DNA from: Albimonas donghaensis
GTDB taxonomy: Bacteria; Pseudomonadota; Alphaproteobacteria; Rhodobacterales; Rhodobacteraceae
DNA: 64,000 bases
NCBI RefSeq assembly: GCF_900106695.1
Contig: NZ_FNMZ01000002.1
Span: forward strand, 310,001 to 374,000
Direction: 5' to 3'
A program made the translations under genes and the position numbers. This document shows, one piece after another, positions 16,714 to 28,595 of the stretch. The stretch's first letter is position 1; each line of letters starts with the position of its first letter. The notes under the pieces are model-generated. The model was not told the DNA's origin and ran no database searches. It worked only from the letters and a program-made list of their open reading frames with translations.

Positions 16714-17136
16714 TCAGAGCGCCGAGACGATTTCCATCACCAGCTTGCCGTCGGGCTTGATCGGGCCGTCCTCCTTGGCGCCGAGCGTGTACTCGAACAC
16801 CCCGGTCTTCATGCCGCCGTCTTCGGAATGGATCATCAGCATGAACTTGTCGCCCGGCGACGCCGGCTCGGTCAGCAGGGCGGCGACGTCGGTGTTCTCG
16901 CCGGCGCGCAGGGGGGCGTAGCCGACCACCGGGCCGGGCTTCATGTCGTCGCCGGTGCGATGCACGACCATCCAGCCATTGGCGCCGGCGACGATCATCT
17001 CGGCCGAGATCACGCCGTTGGACATGTCCTGATCCATGGCCTTGACCATCGGCATGCCGTCGGCATGGGCGGCGCCGGCGAAGAGGCCGGCGGCGGCGGC
17101 GAGGGCGAAGGCGAAACCGGTCTGGGTTCTGGGCAT
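16714..17136 (-). CDS. Secreted DUF7282-like protein
   Basis: 140 residues with a clear Sec signal peptide (cleavage after AHA, residue 25). The mature part is a small beta-rich domain: VKAMDQDMSNGVISAEMIVA, then WMVVHRTGDDMKPGPVVGYAPLRAGENTDV and KFMLMIHSEDGGMKTGVFEY, the pattern of DUF7282 proteins found in marine bacteria and haloarchaea. Function unknown; likely periplasmic. An AGGAGAG site precedes the ATG. It lies downstream of ahcY, separated by ahcY's terminator. Confidence 0.8.
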   Translation of the reverse strand: MPRTQTGFAFALAAAAGLFAGAAHADGMPMVKAMDQDMSNGVISAEMIVAGANGWMVVHRTGDDMKPGPVVGYAPLRAGENTDVAALLTEPASPGDKFMLMIHSEDGGMKTGVFEYTLGAKEDGPIKPDGKLVMEIVSAL

Positions 17137-17300
17137 CGTGGCTCTCCTGTTCCGTGTCGCGGGCCTGGGGTCGGCCGGCGTTCGAAACCAGATACGGGCC
17201 GGGTTCGGGAAAGTTTCACCGATCACGCGCAGGTCATCGCCGCGTGATCGACGCGCGCCGCCGCGCGCCCGTTCCGGCGACGCGGCGCCGGAAACGAAAA

Positions 17301-17326
17301 CGGCCCCGGCGCATCCGCCGGGGCCG
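17301..17326 (-). terminator. Rho-independent terminator of ahcY
   Basis: An 11-bp perfect stem (CGGCCCCGGCG / CGCCGGGGCCG) with a 4-nt loop is followed on the minus strand by TTTTCGTTTC, 25 bp after the ahcY stop. A strong canonical terminator. Confidence 0.9.
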
Positions 17327-17350
17327 AGGATCACGCCGCGCAGGCGGGGA

Positions 17351-18742
17351 TCAGTAGCGGTAGTGCTCGGGCTTGAACGGGCCGGCCGGGGTCACGCCGA
17401 TATACTCGGCCTGCTCCGTCGACAGCTCGGTCAGCTTCACCCCCAGCTTGGCGAGATGCAGCATGGCCACCTTCTCATCCAGATGCTTGGGCAGCACGTA
17501 GACCTCGTTCGAATACTGGTCGCCGCGGGTCCACAGCTCGATCTGCGCCAGCACCTGGTTGGTGAAGGACGCGGACATCACGAAGGACGGATGCCCGGTG
17601 GCGTTGCCGAGGTTCAGCAGGCGGCCTTCCGACAGCAGGATCATCCGGGCGCCCGAGGGCATCTCGATCAGGTCCACCTGCGGCTTGATGTTGGTCCATT
17701 TCAGGTTCTTCAGGTTGGCCACCTGAATCTCGTTGTCGAAATGGCCGATGTTGCCGACGATGGCCATGTCCTTCATCTCGCGCATGTGCTCGATGCGGAT
17801 CACGTCCTTGTTGCCGGTGGTGGTGATGAAGATGTCCGCGGTCTTGACCACGTCCTCCAGCGTCGCCACGGCGAAGCCGTCCATCGCCGCCTGCAGCGCG
17901 CAGATCGGGTCGATCTCGGTCACGATCACCCGGGCGCCGGCGCCGCGCAGCGAGGCGGCCGAGCCCTTGCCCACGTCGCCATAGCCGCAGACGACGGCGA
18001 CCTTGCCGGCCATCATGGTGTCGGTGGCGCGGCGGATGCCGTCGACCAGCGATTCCTTGCAGCCATACTTGTTGTCGAACTTCGACTTGGTCACCGAGTC
18101 GTTCACGTTGATCGCCGGGAACGGCAGGTGGCCCTTCTTCATCATCGAATACAGGCGGTGGACGCCGGTGGTGGTTTCCTCCGACACGCCCTGGATCATG
18201 GCGCGCTGCTTGACGAACCAGCCGGGGGTCTTCGCCATGCGCTTCCTGATCTGGGCGAAGAGGTATTCCTCCTCCTCCGAGGTCGGGGTCTCGATCAGCG
18301 CGGTCTCGCCCTCTTCGACGCGGGCGCCCATGAGGATGTAGAGCGTGGCGTCGCCGCCGTCATCGAGGATCAGGTTGCAGCCGCCCTCGGGGAAATCGAA
18401 GATCCTGTCGGCGTAGTCCCAGTATTCCTCCAGCGTCTCGCCCTTCACGGCGAAGACCGGGATGCCGGCGGCGGCGATGGCCGCGGCGGCGTGGTCCTGG
18501 GTGGAGAAGATGTTGCACGAGGCCCAGCGGACATCCGCGCCCAGGGCGGCGAGCGTCTCGATCAGCACCGCGGTCTGGATCGTCATGTGGAGCGAACCGG
18601 CGATCCGCGCGCCCTTGAGCGGCTGAGAGGGCCCGAACTCTTCGCGCAGCGCCATCAGGCCCGGCATCTCGGTCTCGGCGATGTCGAGCTCGATGCGGCC
18701 GAACTCGGCCAGGCTGATGTCCTTGACGATGTAATCGGTCAT
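17351..18742 (-). CDS. ahcY: S-adenosylhomocysteine hydrolase (adenosylhomocysteinase)
   Basis: 463-residue cytosolic enzyme that splits S-adenosylhomocysteine to adenosine and homocysteine, regenerating the methyl cycle. Visible motifs: the N-terminal [32 protein letters not shown] (substrate binding), the NAD-binding [29 protein letters not shown], and the C-terminal [16 protein letters not shown] ending in EHYRY, which closes the active site. Length and ends match the family exactly. A GGAGAC site precedes the ATG. I looked for a SAH riboswitch in the 110-bp leader and did not recognise one. Monocistronic, with its own terminator. Confidence 0.97.
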   Translation of the reverse strand: MTDYIVKDISLAEFGRIELDIAETEMPGLMALREEFGPSQPLKGARIAGSLHMTIQTAVLIETLAALGADVRWASCNIFSTQDHAAAAIAAAGIPVFAVKGETLEEYWDYADRIFDFPEGGCNLILDDGGDATLYILMGARVEEGETALIETPTSEEEEYLFAQIRKRMAKTPGWFVKQRAMIQGVSEETTTGVHRLYSMMKKGHLPFPAINVNDSVTKSKFDNKYGCKESLVDGIRRATDTMMAGKVAVVCGYGDVGKGSAASLRGAGARVIVTEIDPICALQAAMDGFAVATLEDVVKTADIFITTTGNKDVIRIEHMREMKDMAIVGNIGHFDNEIQVANLKNLKWTNIKPQVDLIEMPSGARMILLSEGRLLNLGNATGHPSFVMSASFTNQVLAQIELWTRGDQYSNEVYVLPKHLDEKVAMLHLAKLGVKLTELSTEQAEYIGVTPAGPFKPEHYRY

Positions 18743-19019
18743 GCGGAGGTCTCCTTGGGGGGGCCGCTGGGGGCGTCGAAGAACGGGTTAGCAGGTGCAG
18801 CGTAACGGAGCAACGCGACCGGACGCGACAGGTGGGAGCGTTTGCGCTGAATTGGACGCAGACGGATAGGCGAGGCCGCGCCGGCAGGCCCGCGCCCGCG
18901 GCGCGCGCGGCGGCCGCTTCCCGCCGCGTCCCCCTCGACGCCGGGGCGCGGGGCGGCTAACCCTCCGGCCGAAACCGCCCTGCCGAAACGCCCCGCCCGC
19001 CAAGCCTGAAGGAACCCCC

Positions 19020-19619
19020 ATGTCCGGCACGCCCCCCCGCGCCTGGCAGCGCATGCTGTCCGGGCGCAGGCTCGACCTGCTCGATCCCTCCCCCATGGAT
19101 GTGGAGATCGAGGACATCGCCCATGGCCTCGCCTTCGTCGCCCGCTGGAACGGGCAGACCAGGGGGGAATGGCCGTTTTCGGTGGCCGAGCATTCGCTGC
19201 ATGTGGAGGAGATCTTCGGGCGCGTCTCGCCCGATCCCTGCCCCGCCAAGTGGCGGCTGGCGGCGCTGCTGCACGACGCGCCGGAATACGTGATCGGCGA
19301 CATGATCTCGCCGTTCAAGACCGCGCTGGGGCTGGACTACCGGGAATTCGAGGACCGGCTGGAGCGCGCCGTGCATGTGCGTTTCGGCCTGCCCGCGGCC
19401 ACGCCCAAATCGGTGAAGGCCCGCATCAAGCGCGCCGACCGGGCCTGCGCCTGGTTCGAGGCGACGCAGCTCGCAGGGTTCTCGGAGGCGGAGGCGGACA
19501 GGTTCTTCGGCCGCCCGAAATTCGAGGGCGCGGCGGAATGGCGGATCGCCCCCCGATCTCCGGCCGAGGCGAGGGCCGCGTTCCTGGAGCGGTTCGAGGC
19601 GTTGCTCGCGCAGCTCTGA
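19020..19619 (+). CDS. HD-domain phosphohydrolase (YfbR-like)
   Basis: 199-residue protein of the HD superfamily. Metal ligands are visible as His in FSVAEHSLHVEEIF, His-Asp in AALLHDAPEYVIGDM and a later Asp in KRADRACAWFEATQ. The layout resembles the YfbR family of 5'-deoxynucleotidases, so a nucleotidase role is likely but not proven. An AAGGA site lies 8 bp ahead of the ATG. It is convergent with the SRPBCC gene. Confidence 0.8.
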   Translation: MSGTPPRAWQRMLSGRRLDLLDPSPMDVEIEDIAHGLAFVARWNGQTRGEWPFSVAEHSLHVEEIFGRVSPDPCPAKWRLAALLHDAPEYVIGDMISPFKTALGLDYREFEDRLERAVHVRFGLPAATPKSVKARIKRADRACAWFEATQLAGFSEAEADRFFGRPKFEGAAEWRIAPRSPAEARAAFLERFEALLAQL

Positions 19620-19678
19620 TCCCGGGCGGGCGCAGGGCGGGTTCGCCCCCGCCCCGCCCGCGCCGCCGCGCCCCCCGG

Positions 19679-20101
19679 TCAGGCGGCGAAGCGTTTGTCG
19701 AGCGCCCGCAGACCGCCCTCGAAAATGCCCGCGACCATGGCGTCCGCCTCCGGGTTCTCGCTGTCGAAGCTGGCCGACCACCAGACCCGGCAGCCGCTCT
19801 CATGCGGGAACACGGTGAGGGTGGCGAGGTAGTTCTCCACCGGCAGGGCGCCTTCCTCGATGGTGTAGCGGTGAAGGTGGGGGCCTTCCTCGACCAGCCG
19901 TTCGAGGAACAGCGCGCCGGAGGTCGCCTTGACGTGACGGTGGACGTCGCCGCCGATTTCGACGCGCTCGCAGCTTTCGACGCCGGGAACCCAGGACTTC
20001 AGATCGCAGAAGTCGCCGATCACCGCCCAGACGGTCTCCACCGGGACCGAGAGGTCCAGCCAGCGCTCGACGCGGTCGGTTTTCTTGTGGTGCTCGGTCA
20101 T
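19679..20101 (-). CDS. SRPBCC (START-like) family protein
   Basis: 140 residues with the helix-grip fold signature of polyketide cyclase/PR1-like proteins: VERWLDLSVPVETVWAVIGD at the start, then DFCDLKSWVPGVESCE, a beta-strand series and a long C-terminal helix (FEGGLRALDKRF). Such proteins bind hydrophobic ligands in a cavity; the ligand here is unknown. A GGAG site lies 8 bp upstream of the ATG at 20101. It stands downstream of, and apart from, ftsH. Confidence 0.8.
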   Translation of the reverse strand: MTEHHKKTDRVERWLDLSVPVETVWAVIGDFCDLKSWVPGVESCERVEIGGDVHRHVKATSGALFLERLVEEGPHLHRYTIEEGALPVENYLATLTVFPHESGCRVWWSASFDSENPEADAMVAGIFEGGLRALDKRFAA

Positions 20102-20332
20102 GACGGTCTCCGGATGCTGCGGCCCCCGGCGGGAGGTCGGGGGCCGCAGCATAGGCTTGCGGGCGAGGGCGGCAAGGGGAGGAAGGCGCCGCGTCGGCGA
20201 TGCGCCGGCGGCGACCGGACGCCCGCGGCGCGCGGCGGCGGGGACGCTTGCGGAACCGTCTCGGGGCGCCGGGCGGGGGGATCGGGGCGGGGGAGCGCGC
20301 GGCGCGGGCGCGGCGGGCGCGGCCCGAACGAA

Positions 20333-20358
20333 AACGGCGGCCCCGGAGGGCCGCCGTT
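20333..20358 (-). terminator. Rho-independent terminator of ftsH
   Basis: An 11-bp perfect stem (AACGGCGGCCC / GGGCCGCCGTT) with a 4-nt loop ends in TTTTCGTTC on the minus strand, 31 bp after the ftsH stop. Confidence 0.88.
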
Positions 20359-20388
20359 CGCATGTCGTGTCGGGACCGGCCCCGGGCC

Positions 20389-22308
<1,920 letters not shown>

Positions 22309-22343
22309 TCTGAACTCCGATTCGATTGGCCGGTCGCTCTGGT

Positions 22344-22371
22344 CACATAGGTATCACACGCGGGGTATCAA
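22344..22371 (-). promoter_or_regulatory. Predicted ftsH promoter
   Basis: On the minus strand, TTGATA (22371-22366), a 16-bp spacer and TATGTG (22349-22344) fit a sigma-70-type promoter, placing the start about 30 nt ahead of the ftsH ATG. The box pair is embedded in a direct repeat of the heptamer TGATACC (22364-22370 and 22350-22356). Whether it is heat-responsive cannot be told from sequence. Confidence 0.5.
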
Positions 22372-22406
22372 CGCGCGGACCCGGATCATTTCATTCGATG
22401 GAAGGA

Positions 22407-23759
22407 CTATCGCGAAATCCGGGCGGGAAGAAGGTCATGGACGGTCGCAGCGCCGAGCCCGGCGAGAGGGGCCGCGATCAGGGCGCCGTCGCGGCGCAGG
22501 CAGGGGGCGGCGGCGCGGGCCGCGCGGGGGGCGGCGGCCCAGGTCTCGGGCGGGGTCCAGGCGGTTTCCGGATCGCGGGCGAGGCGGGTCAGCGCGATCA
22601 GTCCCGGCTCTCCCAACGCGCCGATCACGATGTCGCCAGACCCAACTTCCGGTTGCATTTCAGGCGGTTCCACCTGCCAGCGCGCATCCCAGGGGCCGGG
22701 CGCCGCGACCGCGGGCGGGGCGGCGGCGGGCTCCCGGTGCAGGCGGATGGCGGGGCGGGGGCCGTCCTCGGCCGAGACCAGGCAGCCGCCCAGGGCGCGG
22801 GCGGGGGCGGGTCCGGGGGCGCGCAGCCCGGCCTCCAGCGCCGCCAGCGCCGCGGCGCGCGGAGGATGCTCGGCGCCTCCGGTCAGGCGGATCAGCCGCC
22901 CCAGAAGCCGCCGGGTCAGGGCGGGAGGCGCGGCGCGCAGCCGCGCCCGGTCGAGAATCAGCTCCCCCGCCCCGCCGATGCGCAGGGCGGCGGCGGCGAG
23001 CGCCGCGACCTCGCCCCCGATATGATCCGCATCGGCCGCGAGCCGCGCGGCGGTGGCGGCCAGGCCTTGCGCCTCGATCCCCAGCGGCGCCAGCAGCCCC
23101 AGCGCCCGCCGCGCCCGAACCCGGTCGCGCGTCGGGTCGTCGTTGGAGGGGTCGTCGAACCACCCCTGCCCCGCGTCGCGCAGCACGGCGCGCAGGTCTT
23201 CGCGCCCCACGCCCAAGGCCGGGCGCAGCCAGCGGGCGCCGGCGCGAACGGCGTCCTCGCGCATCGCCGCCAGCCCGTCGAGCCCGGAGCCGCGGGCCAG
23301 CCGCATCAGCAGCGTCTCGGCCTGGTCGTCGCGCGTATGGCCCAGCGCCACGGCCCCCAGCCCCCGGTCCCGCGCCCAGCCGGCGATCAGCGCGGCGCGG
23401 GCGTCGCGGGCGGCGGCGGCGAGGTTGCGGCCGGGCGCGGGCTCGGCCCAGGCCAGCGTCGCGTGGGGCAGCCCCAGCCGGGCGCAGAGCCGGGCGACGG
23501 CGCGGGCCTCCTCCGCCGCTTCGGCGCGCAGGCGGTGATCGACGGTGGCGACCTCCAGCCGGCGGGCGGGATCGGCGGCGGCCCAGCCGCGGGCGACCAG
23601 CAGCAACGCCAGGCTGTCGCCGCCGCCGGACACCGCGACGCCGAGGCGCGGCGGGGCCAGCGCCTCCAGCCGGTCGCGCAGGGCGGCGCGGGTTTCGGCG
23701 GCGCGGGCCGCGTCGTCGGGGCCGGCCCGCGGGGCGGGCGGAAAATCAGGGACGGTCAT
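22407..23759 (-). CDS. tilS: tRNA(Ile)-lysidine synthetase
   Basis: 450-residue N-type ATP pyrophosphatase that attaches lysine to C34 of the minor tRNA-Ile(CAU), changing its decoding from AUG to AUA. The PP-loop is VAVSGGGDSLALLLVA (near residues 42-57); downstream are the family marks ATVDHRLRAEA and LGHTRDDQAETLLMRLARGSGLDGLAAM. The C-terminal half is Ala/Arg-rich and less conserved. It lies between cpoB and ftsH, its usual position in Rhodobacterales. The cpoB stop is 63 bp upstream, so they are probably co-transcribed. Confidence 0.94.
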   Translation of the reverse strand: MTVPDFPPAPRAGPDDAARAAETRAALRDRLEALAPPRLGVAVSGGGDSLALLLVARGWAAADPARRLEVATVDHRLRAEAAEEARAVARLCARLGLPHATLAWAEPAPGRNLAAAARDARAALIAGWARDRGLGAVALGHTRDDQAETLLMRLARGSGLDGLAAMREDAVRAGARWLRPALGVGREDLRAVLRDAGQGWFDDPSNDDPTRDRVRARRALGLLAPLGIEAQGLAATAARLAADADHIGGEVAALAAAALRIGGAGELILDRARLRAAPPALTRRLLGRLIRLTGGAEHPPRAAALAALEAGLRAPGPAPARALGGCLVSAEDGPRPAIRLHREPAAAPPAVAAPGPWDARWQVEPPEMQPEVGSGDIVIGALGEPGLIALTRLARDPETAWTPPETWAAAPRAARAAAPCLRRDGALIAAPLAGLGAATVHDLLPARISR

Positions 23760-23822
23760 GGAAAGGCCGCGAAAGCGGCGGCGCGCGCCGCTCCGACCGG
23801 AGGTCCGGCCGGAGCGGACGGC

Positions 23823-24560
23823 TCAGCGGCAGCCGATGCGCTGACGCTCGGCATCGGCGGCGCCCACGAGCTCGCTCGCGTCGGGAAAGCGCTTGGCCAC
23901 CTCGGCGAGGGTCAGGCAGGCCTCCTGCCCCTTGTTCAGCGCGGCGAGGGCCGAGCCGAGCCGCAGCAGCGACTCCGGCGCGTCCGGCCCCTGCGGCCAG
24001 GTCTGCACATAACCGAGATAGATCTGCGCGGCGGACCGGGTCTCGCCCAGTTCCGACAGCGACCGGCCCAGGATGAAGCGCGCCCGCGGGGTCAGCGGCC
24101 CGGACGGGTTCTGCTCCAGGAACTCGCCGACCAGCTTGCGCGCGGTGGTCGGGTCGTCATTGGCCAGCGCGGTCTCGGCCTGCTCCAGGGTGAGCTTTTC
24201 GGACACCGCGACCGGCGGAGCGCCGGCGGACAGCGCCGCGGCGATGCCGCCCAGCGCCACCGGATCGCCGACCATCCCGGCGTCGCCGCCTTCCTGCATG
24301 GTCAGGCGGTAGTCGAGGTCGTTGATCCGCTGCCCGCCATCGCGGGCGATGCGGTCGATCTTGGCCTCCAGCTCCTGCACCCGGCCGGTGAGGCGCCGCA
24401 CCTCCTCGCCCAGCGCCTGGATCTGGGCGGCCTGGGCGCCGCCGCTCTGGGCCGCGGCGGGTCCGGGGACCAGCATCGTGGCCAGAGCGGGCGCGAGCGC
24501 CGCCCCCGCCCCGGCCGCAAACAGCGGCAGGGACAGGAACAGCGCCCGAAGGCCCGGCAT
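23823..24560 (-). CDS. cpoB: Cell division coordinator CpoB (YbgF)
   Basis: 245-residue periplasmic protein that links the Tol-Pal system with septal peptidoglycan synthesis. A signal peptide (about residues 1-38, ending PAAAQ) is followed by a trimerising coiled coil (AAQIQALGEEVRRLTGRVQELEAKIDRI split over 46-73) and C-terminal TPR repeats (about 125-245, e.g. RARFILGRSLSELGETRSAA and LLRLGSALAALNKGQEACLT). The ATG at 24560 is chosen as the first that begins a plausible signal peptide; an upstream start is possible. Follows pal by 158 bp. Confidence 0.88.
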   Translation of the reverse strand: MPGLRALFLSLPLFAAGAGAALAPALATMLVPGPAAAQSGGAQAAQIQALGEEVRRLTGRVQELEAKIDRIARDGGQRINDLDYRLTMQEGGDAGMVGDPVALGGIAAALSAGAPPVAVSEKLTLEQAETALANDDPTTARKLVGEFLEQNPSGPLTPRARFILGRSLSELGETRSAAQIYLGYVQTWPQGPDAPESLLRLGSALAALNKGQEACLTLAEVAKRFPDASELVGAADAERQRIGCR

Positions 24561-24718
24561 GGCGCGGACGGGACGCGCCCCGCCCGCCGCGACGGCGTGA
24601 CAGACGCGGACGGGAAGGGCCTGCGCGCCCCGACCCCCGTCCCGCGGATTCTCCGCGCTCGCCGTCCCGAGGCCCCCCGCCCCGGTCAGGCGACGCTCCT
24701 TGCGCCGCGCGTCCATGA

Positions 24719-25201
24719 TCAGCTCGTCGGGCCGTCGGTCATCACGGTCACGCCGCGACGGTTCAGGCTCCAGCAGCTCTCGGCCGAGCACAGGGCTTCC
24801 GGACGCTCCTTGCCGAAGGTGACGGAGGACAGACGCCCGGCGGGCACGCCCTCGGCCACCAGGAAGTTGCGCACCGCGGAGGCGCGGCGGGCGCCCAGGG
24901 CGAGGTTGTACTCACGGGTGCCGCGCTCGTCCGCGTGGCCCTCGATCACCGCGGTGCGGGTCGGGTTGTCGAGCAGCCAGGCGGCCTGGCGGCGCAGGGT
25001 GGACTGGGCCTCGACGTCCAGCGTCGAGCGGTCGGTGCCGAAGAACACCCGGTCGCCGACTTCGGCGTTGAAATAGGCCACCGAGCTCGGGTCGAGCGAC
25101 TGCGGGGCGGGGGCGACGGAGGTGGTCTCCGGCGTGTTGGTGGAGCAGGCGGCGAGGCCGAGGGCCATAAGGCCGAAGGCGAGGGGGCGGATCAGGTTCA
25201 T
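24719..25201 (-). CDS. pal: Peptidoglycan-associated lipoprotein Pal
   Basis: 160-residue outer-membrane lipoprotein. The lipobox is LGLAAC with lipidated Cys19. The OmpA-like domain (about 55-155) contains the peptidoglycan-binding motif EGHADERGTREYNLALGARR with its Asp and Arg ligands. It anchors the outer membrane to peptidoglycan and is the partner of TolB during constriction. The gap to tolB is 276 bp, long for an operon, so an additional promoter is possible. Confidence 0.96.
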   Translation of the reverse strand: MNLIRPLAFGLMALGLAACSTNTPETTSVAPAPQSLDPSSVAYFNAEVGDRVFFGTDRSTLDVEAQSTLRRQAAWLLDNPTRTAVIEGHADERGTREYNLALGARRASAVRNFLVAEGVPAGRLSSVTFGKERPEALCSAESCWSLNRRGVTVMTDGPTS

Positions 25202-25477
25202 GGTCTCAATCCTGTGCTGCGCTGCGGACATCCGCGGCGCGATGTGGTGTTTCGGGCGCGCAGAGCCCGGATGCAATCCCCGCGGCGGGATGCCGCGAGT
25301 CATTCCCGCGGCCGGAGCCGGGAGCGGGAGCGGTCGCCGGCGGTCCTGGGAGCCGCCGGGATTCACATGCGGCCAGGGCCGCCGAGGTCAAGCGCGACGC
25401 GGGCCGCTTTTCCGACGCCGGGCGGCGGGGCCGTCCGTCACGGGGCTTGCGCCCCGCGGGCCGGCCCCGCCCCCGGA

Positions 25478-26848
25478 TCAGGGGAGCAGCGCGGACCAGG
25501 ACGGGTCGGAGGCCGCCCCGGGCATCGCCGCCCGGCGCAGGTTGCGTCCCGTCGCGTCCACCCGCCAGACCTGCGGCGCGCTGGCGGCGCCCGGCCCTTC
25601 GCGGAAGAACATCAGGACCCGGCCGTTGGGCGCCCAGGTCGGGGCCTCGTCCAGCCAGGAGGCGGTCAGCAGCCGCTCCTGGCTGCCATCGGTGCGCATC
25701 ACGCCGATATGGAACCGGCCGCCCAGCATCTTGGTGAAGGCTATCAGGTCTCCGCGCGGAGACCAGACCGGGGTGCCGTAGCGTCCGTCGCCGAAGCTGA
25801 TCCGGGTCGCGGTCCCGCCGCCCGCCGGCATGACGTAGAGCTGCTGCGCCCCGCCCGCGTCGCTTTCGAACACGATCTGGGTTCCGTCGGGCGAATAGGA
25901 CGGCGCGGTCTCGATCGCCGGACCGGAGGTCAGCCGACGCAGGGAGCGGCTGGCCAGCGTCATCTCGAAGATGTCGGTGTTGCCCCCGTCCGACAGCGAC
26001 ATCAGCACCCGCCCGCCATCGGGCGAGAAGCGCGGCGCGAAGGACATGAAGGGGAAGGAGCCGAGCACCTCGGACCGCTGGGCGCGCAGGTCGTGGATCA
26101 CCACCTTCGGCACGCCCGTGGCCCAGGAGATGTAGACCAGCGATTCGCCCGTGGGGGAGAATCGCGGGGTCAGCGCCAGCGACCGCCCATCGGTGATGTA
26201 GCGGACATTGGCGCCGTCCTGATCCATGATCGCGATGCGCTTTTCGCGGGCGTTCTTCGGGCCGCTCTCGGCCACGAAGGCGACGCGGCTGTCGAAATAT
26301 CCCGGCTCGCCGGTCAGGGCGAGGTGGATCTGGTCGGCGATCTTGTGGGCGATGCGGCGCGCATCGCCGGGCGCCGCGCGCAGGGCGATGCCCTGGCCCA
26401 GCGGCTGGCCGCCGAACACGTCCCAGAGCTGGAAGCGCGCGGACAGCCGCCCGTCGTCGCCATAGCCCAGCTCGCCCACGCCCAGCGCCTCGGCGTTGAT
26501 CACCCGCCAGTTCTCGAAGGCCGGCCGCGCGTCGACCGAGCCGCCGGGGGCGAGATAGGCGTTGGGGTCGATGACCCGGAACAGGCCCGAGCCGGTGAGA
26601 TCCGCGGCGATCACCGCGCGGACTTCCTGCGCGATCCCCTCGGCGCCGGCGCCGGGGGCGAATTCGGGCAGCGCGATCGGCATCGGCTCGATCACGCCTT
26701 CGGTGATCTCGATGCGCAGCGGCTCCTGGGCGGCGGCCGGCGCGGGGAGAATCCCCCAGGCGGCCGCGCCGAAGGCGGCGAAGATCAGGGCCGCGGCGCC
26801 GGCGGCTGCGCGCAGCCGGGCGCCGGAATGGCGGCGGGCGGTGGTCAC
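25478..26848 (-). CDS. tolB: Tol-Pal system periplasmic protein TolB
   Basis: 456-residue periplasmic protein: signal peptide (to about residue 41), a small alpha/beta N-terminal domain (about 45-175), then a six-bladed beta-propeller built from repeats such as [47 protein letters not shown] and [15 protein letters not shown]. The start is a GTG at 26848 whose bases overlap the tolA stop (ATGTGA), so translation is coupled. It binds Pal and the C-terminal domain of TolA. Confidence 0.96.
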   Translation of the reverse strand: MTTARRHSGARLRAAAGAAALIFAAFGAAAWGILPAPAAAQEPLRIEITEGVIEPMPIALPEFAPGAGAEGIAQEVRAVIAADLTGSGLFRVIDPNAYLAPGGSVDARPAFENWRVINAEALGVGELGYGDDGRLSARFQLWDVFGGQPLGQGIALRAAPGDARRIAHKIADQIHLALTGEPGYFDSRVAFVAESGPKNAREKRIAIMDQDGANVRYITDGRSLALTPRFSPTGESLVYISWATGVPKVVIHDLRAQRSEVLGSFPFMSFAPRFSPDGGRVLMSLSDGGNTDIFEMTLASRSLRRLTSGPAIETAPSYSPDGTQIVFESDAGGAQQLYVMPAGGGTATRISFGDGRYGTPVWSPRGDLIAFTKMLGGRFHIGVMRTDGSQERLLTASWLDEAPTWAPNGRVLMFFREGPGAASAPQVWRVDATGRNLRRAAMPGAASDPSWSALLP

Positions 26849-28140
26849 ATCGATACCCCTCGTCCGGGATTGAACACGACCTCGATCACCTTCCACCGCT
26901 CATAGGATTCGGCGGGCAGGTCGAAGCCCTTGGAACCCGCTCTCTGCGCCGCGATGCGGGCGGCGTCCATGGCCACCTTCCAACGCGGGTCCGATGGCGA
27001 GCGGGGAGACACGAAGCTCGGCTGGCCGACCATCTTGCCGGACCGGTCGAGGGTCATGCGCAGGGTCACCACCAGCTCCTCGTAGTTGGGGAGCGTGATG
27101 ACGCGGTTCTGGCGCCAGTATTGCTGGATCCCGAGCTTCACGCCCTCCACCTGGCCCGACGTCAGCGCCGGGCCCAGCGCCGCCTGCGTGGTCTGGCGCG
27201 GCGCGGCCGTCCCGCCGCCGCCGGACTGCGCCGCGGGCTTGGGCGCGGGCTTTTCGGCGGGCCTGGTCTCGGGTTTCTTCTCGGGCTCCGCCGCGGCGAC
27301 CTCGGTCGGCGGCTGCTCCGCCGGCGCGGACCGGGAGGGCGGAACCGGACGGCCGGCGGGCGGCGCGCTGGCCACGGGGGCGCGCGTGTCCTGGTCCGAC
27401 TGCTCGTCGGCCTCGGTCACGATCTGGGCCGCGGCCTCCTTCGGCGCGGCGGCCTGGGTCTCGGGCCGCGGCGGGGTCGGGGTGGTGTCGAGCGTCGGCC
27501 GGCTCTCGGGCGTGGCCTTGTCGGCCTCGGCGATCACCGGGGACTTGGGCGCGGGCGTCGGCGCCACCCGGTCCGAGGGCCGGGGCGCGGCGGCGTCCGG
27601 CGTCACCGGCGCATCGCGCTGGGGCGCGTCCGGGCGGTCGGGCCCCGCGGGCAGCGGCAGCGACATGGAGGCGACGCCCGACGGCGTCTCCACCGGCGCG
27701 GTCGGCGCGGGGGCGTTGTTCCGCGGCCGCGAGGCGGGCGGCGTCGGGCGTTCCGGCGCGGCGTCGGGGCGGGCGGGAGCCTCGGCCCGATCCGGCGCGG
27801 GGGCGGCGTCGCCAGGGGCGCGGGCGGGCGGCGCGTCGGCGTTCAGCCCCTCGGGCGCGGGGGCGTCGGTCCCCTCCCGCGGGGCGACCAGCGGCGCGGT
27901 CTCGCCCCGCGGGCCTTCCGGCGCGGTGGAGACCATGGCGTCGAACTGCGCGCCGGAGATGATGTCCACATCGGCGATGCGCACCGCCTGCGCCTCATCC
28001 GCCTGGAACAGCGGCCCGCCGAAGATCACCAGCGCCACCAGCGCCCCGTGGACGCCTGCGGACACCCACAGGCCGCGCCCGGTCTCGGCGCGTTCGTCCT
28101 CCGGCCGGGGCGGCCGGCGCAAGGGGCGGGCGGTGGTCAT
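26845..28140 (-). CDS. tolA: Tol-Pal system protein TolA
   Basis: 431-residue inner-membrane protein reaching across the periplasm. One membrane helix at about residues 25-43 ([20 protein letters not shown]), then a long region (about 60-325) made almost only of Pro, Ala, Glu, Arg and Asp. In enterobacteria this linker is an Ala/Lys helix; here it is Pro-rich and likely extended, as is common in Rhodobacterales. The C-terminal domain (about 330-431) is TonB/TolA-like ([20 protein letters not shown]). Its ATG overlaps the tolR stop by one base and its stop overlaps tolB. Confidence 0.93.
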   Translation of the reverse strand: MTTARPLRRPPRPEDERAETGRGLWVSAGVHGALVALVIFGGPLFQADEAQAVRIADVDIISGAQFDAMVSTAPEGPRGETAPLVAPREGTDAPAPEGLNADAPPARAPGDAAPAPDRAEAPARPDAAPERPTPPASRPRNNAPAPTAPVETPSGVASMSLPLPAGPDRPDAPQRDAPVTPDAAAPRPSDRVAPTPAPKSPVIAEADKATPESRPTLDTTPTPPRPETQAAAPKEAAAQIVTEADEQSDQDTRAPVASAPPAGRPVPPSRSAPAEQPPTEVAAAEPEKKPETRPAEKPAPKPAAQSGGGGTAAPRQTTQAALGPALTSGQVEGVKLGIQQYWRQNRVITLPNYEELVVTLRMTLDRSGKMVGQPSFVSPRSPSDPRWKVAMDAARIAAQRAGSKGFDLPAESYERWKVIEVVFNPGRGVSM

Positions 28141-28592
28141 CAGTTGGCCTGCGGGCTCGGGTCGGTGACAAGGGAGATGGAGCGGAAGCCGCCGGCGGAC
28201 AATGCCGCCATGACCTCCACGATGCGTCCATAGGCGAGCCCCTGGTCGGCGCGCAGGAACACCTGGTCCCCCCGCCGCTCCGAGGCGATGGCGGCGAGGC
28301 GCGCGGCGATCTCGCCGGGCGGGACCTCCACGTCCATCACATAGGCCTTGCCGTCGCCGGAGAGCTGCACGGTCAGCGGCTCCTCCTGCTGATGAGGCAG
28401 CGGGTCGGCGACCGCCTGGGGCAGTTCCAGCGGCACGCCGGTGGTCAGCAGCGGCGCGGCGACCATGAAGATGATCAGCAGCACCAGCATCACGTCCACG
28501 AAGGGCGTGACGTTGATCTCCGACATCGGACGATGCCGCGCCCGCCGGCCACGGCCGCCCCCGCCGCCGCGAGGCTGGATCGAGGCGCCCAT
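28140..28592 (-). CDS. tolR: Tol-Pal system protein TolR (ExbD family)
   Basis: 150 residues, one membrane helix near residues 31-50 carrying the proton-conducting Asp (INVTPFVDVMLVLLIIFMVA) and a periplasmic ExbD-like domain ending in VMAALSAGGFRSISLVTD. With TolQ it forms the proton-driven motor that energises TolA. A Gly/Arg-rich N-terminus of about 20 residues faces the cytoplasm. It begins 3 bp after tolQ. Confidence 0.96.
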   Translation of the reverse strand: MGASIQPRGGGGGRGRRARHRPMSEINVTPFVDVMLVLLIIFMVAAPLLTTGVPLELPQAVADPLPHQQEEPLTVQLSGDGKAYVMDVEVPPGEIAARLAAIASERRGDQVFLRADQGLAYGRIVEVMAALSAGGFRSISLVTDPSPQAN

Positions 28593-28595
28593 GGC

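Noticed and set aside
18743-18850. SAH or SAM-SAH riboswitch ahead of ahcY
   Set aside because: The leader is short and I could not fold the conserved core; a covariance search (Infernal against the SAH and SAM-SAH models) would decide.
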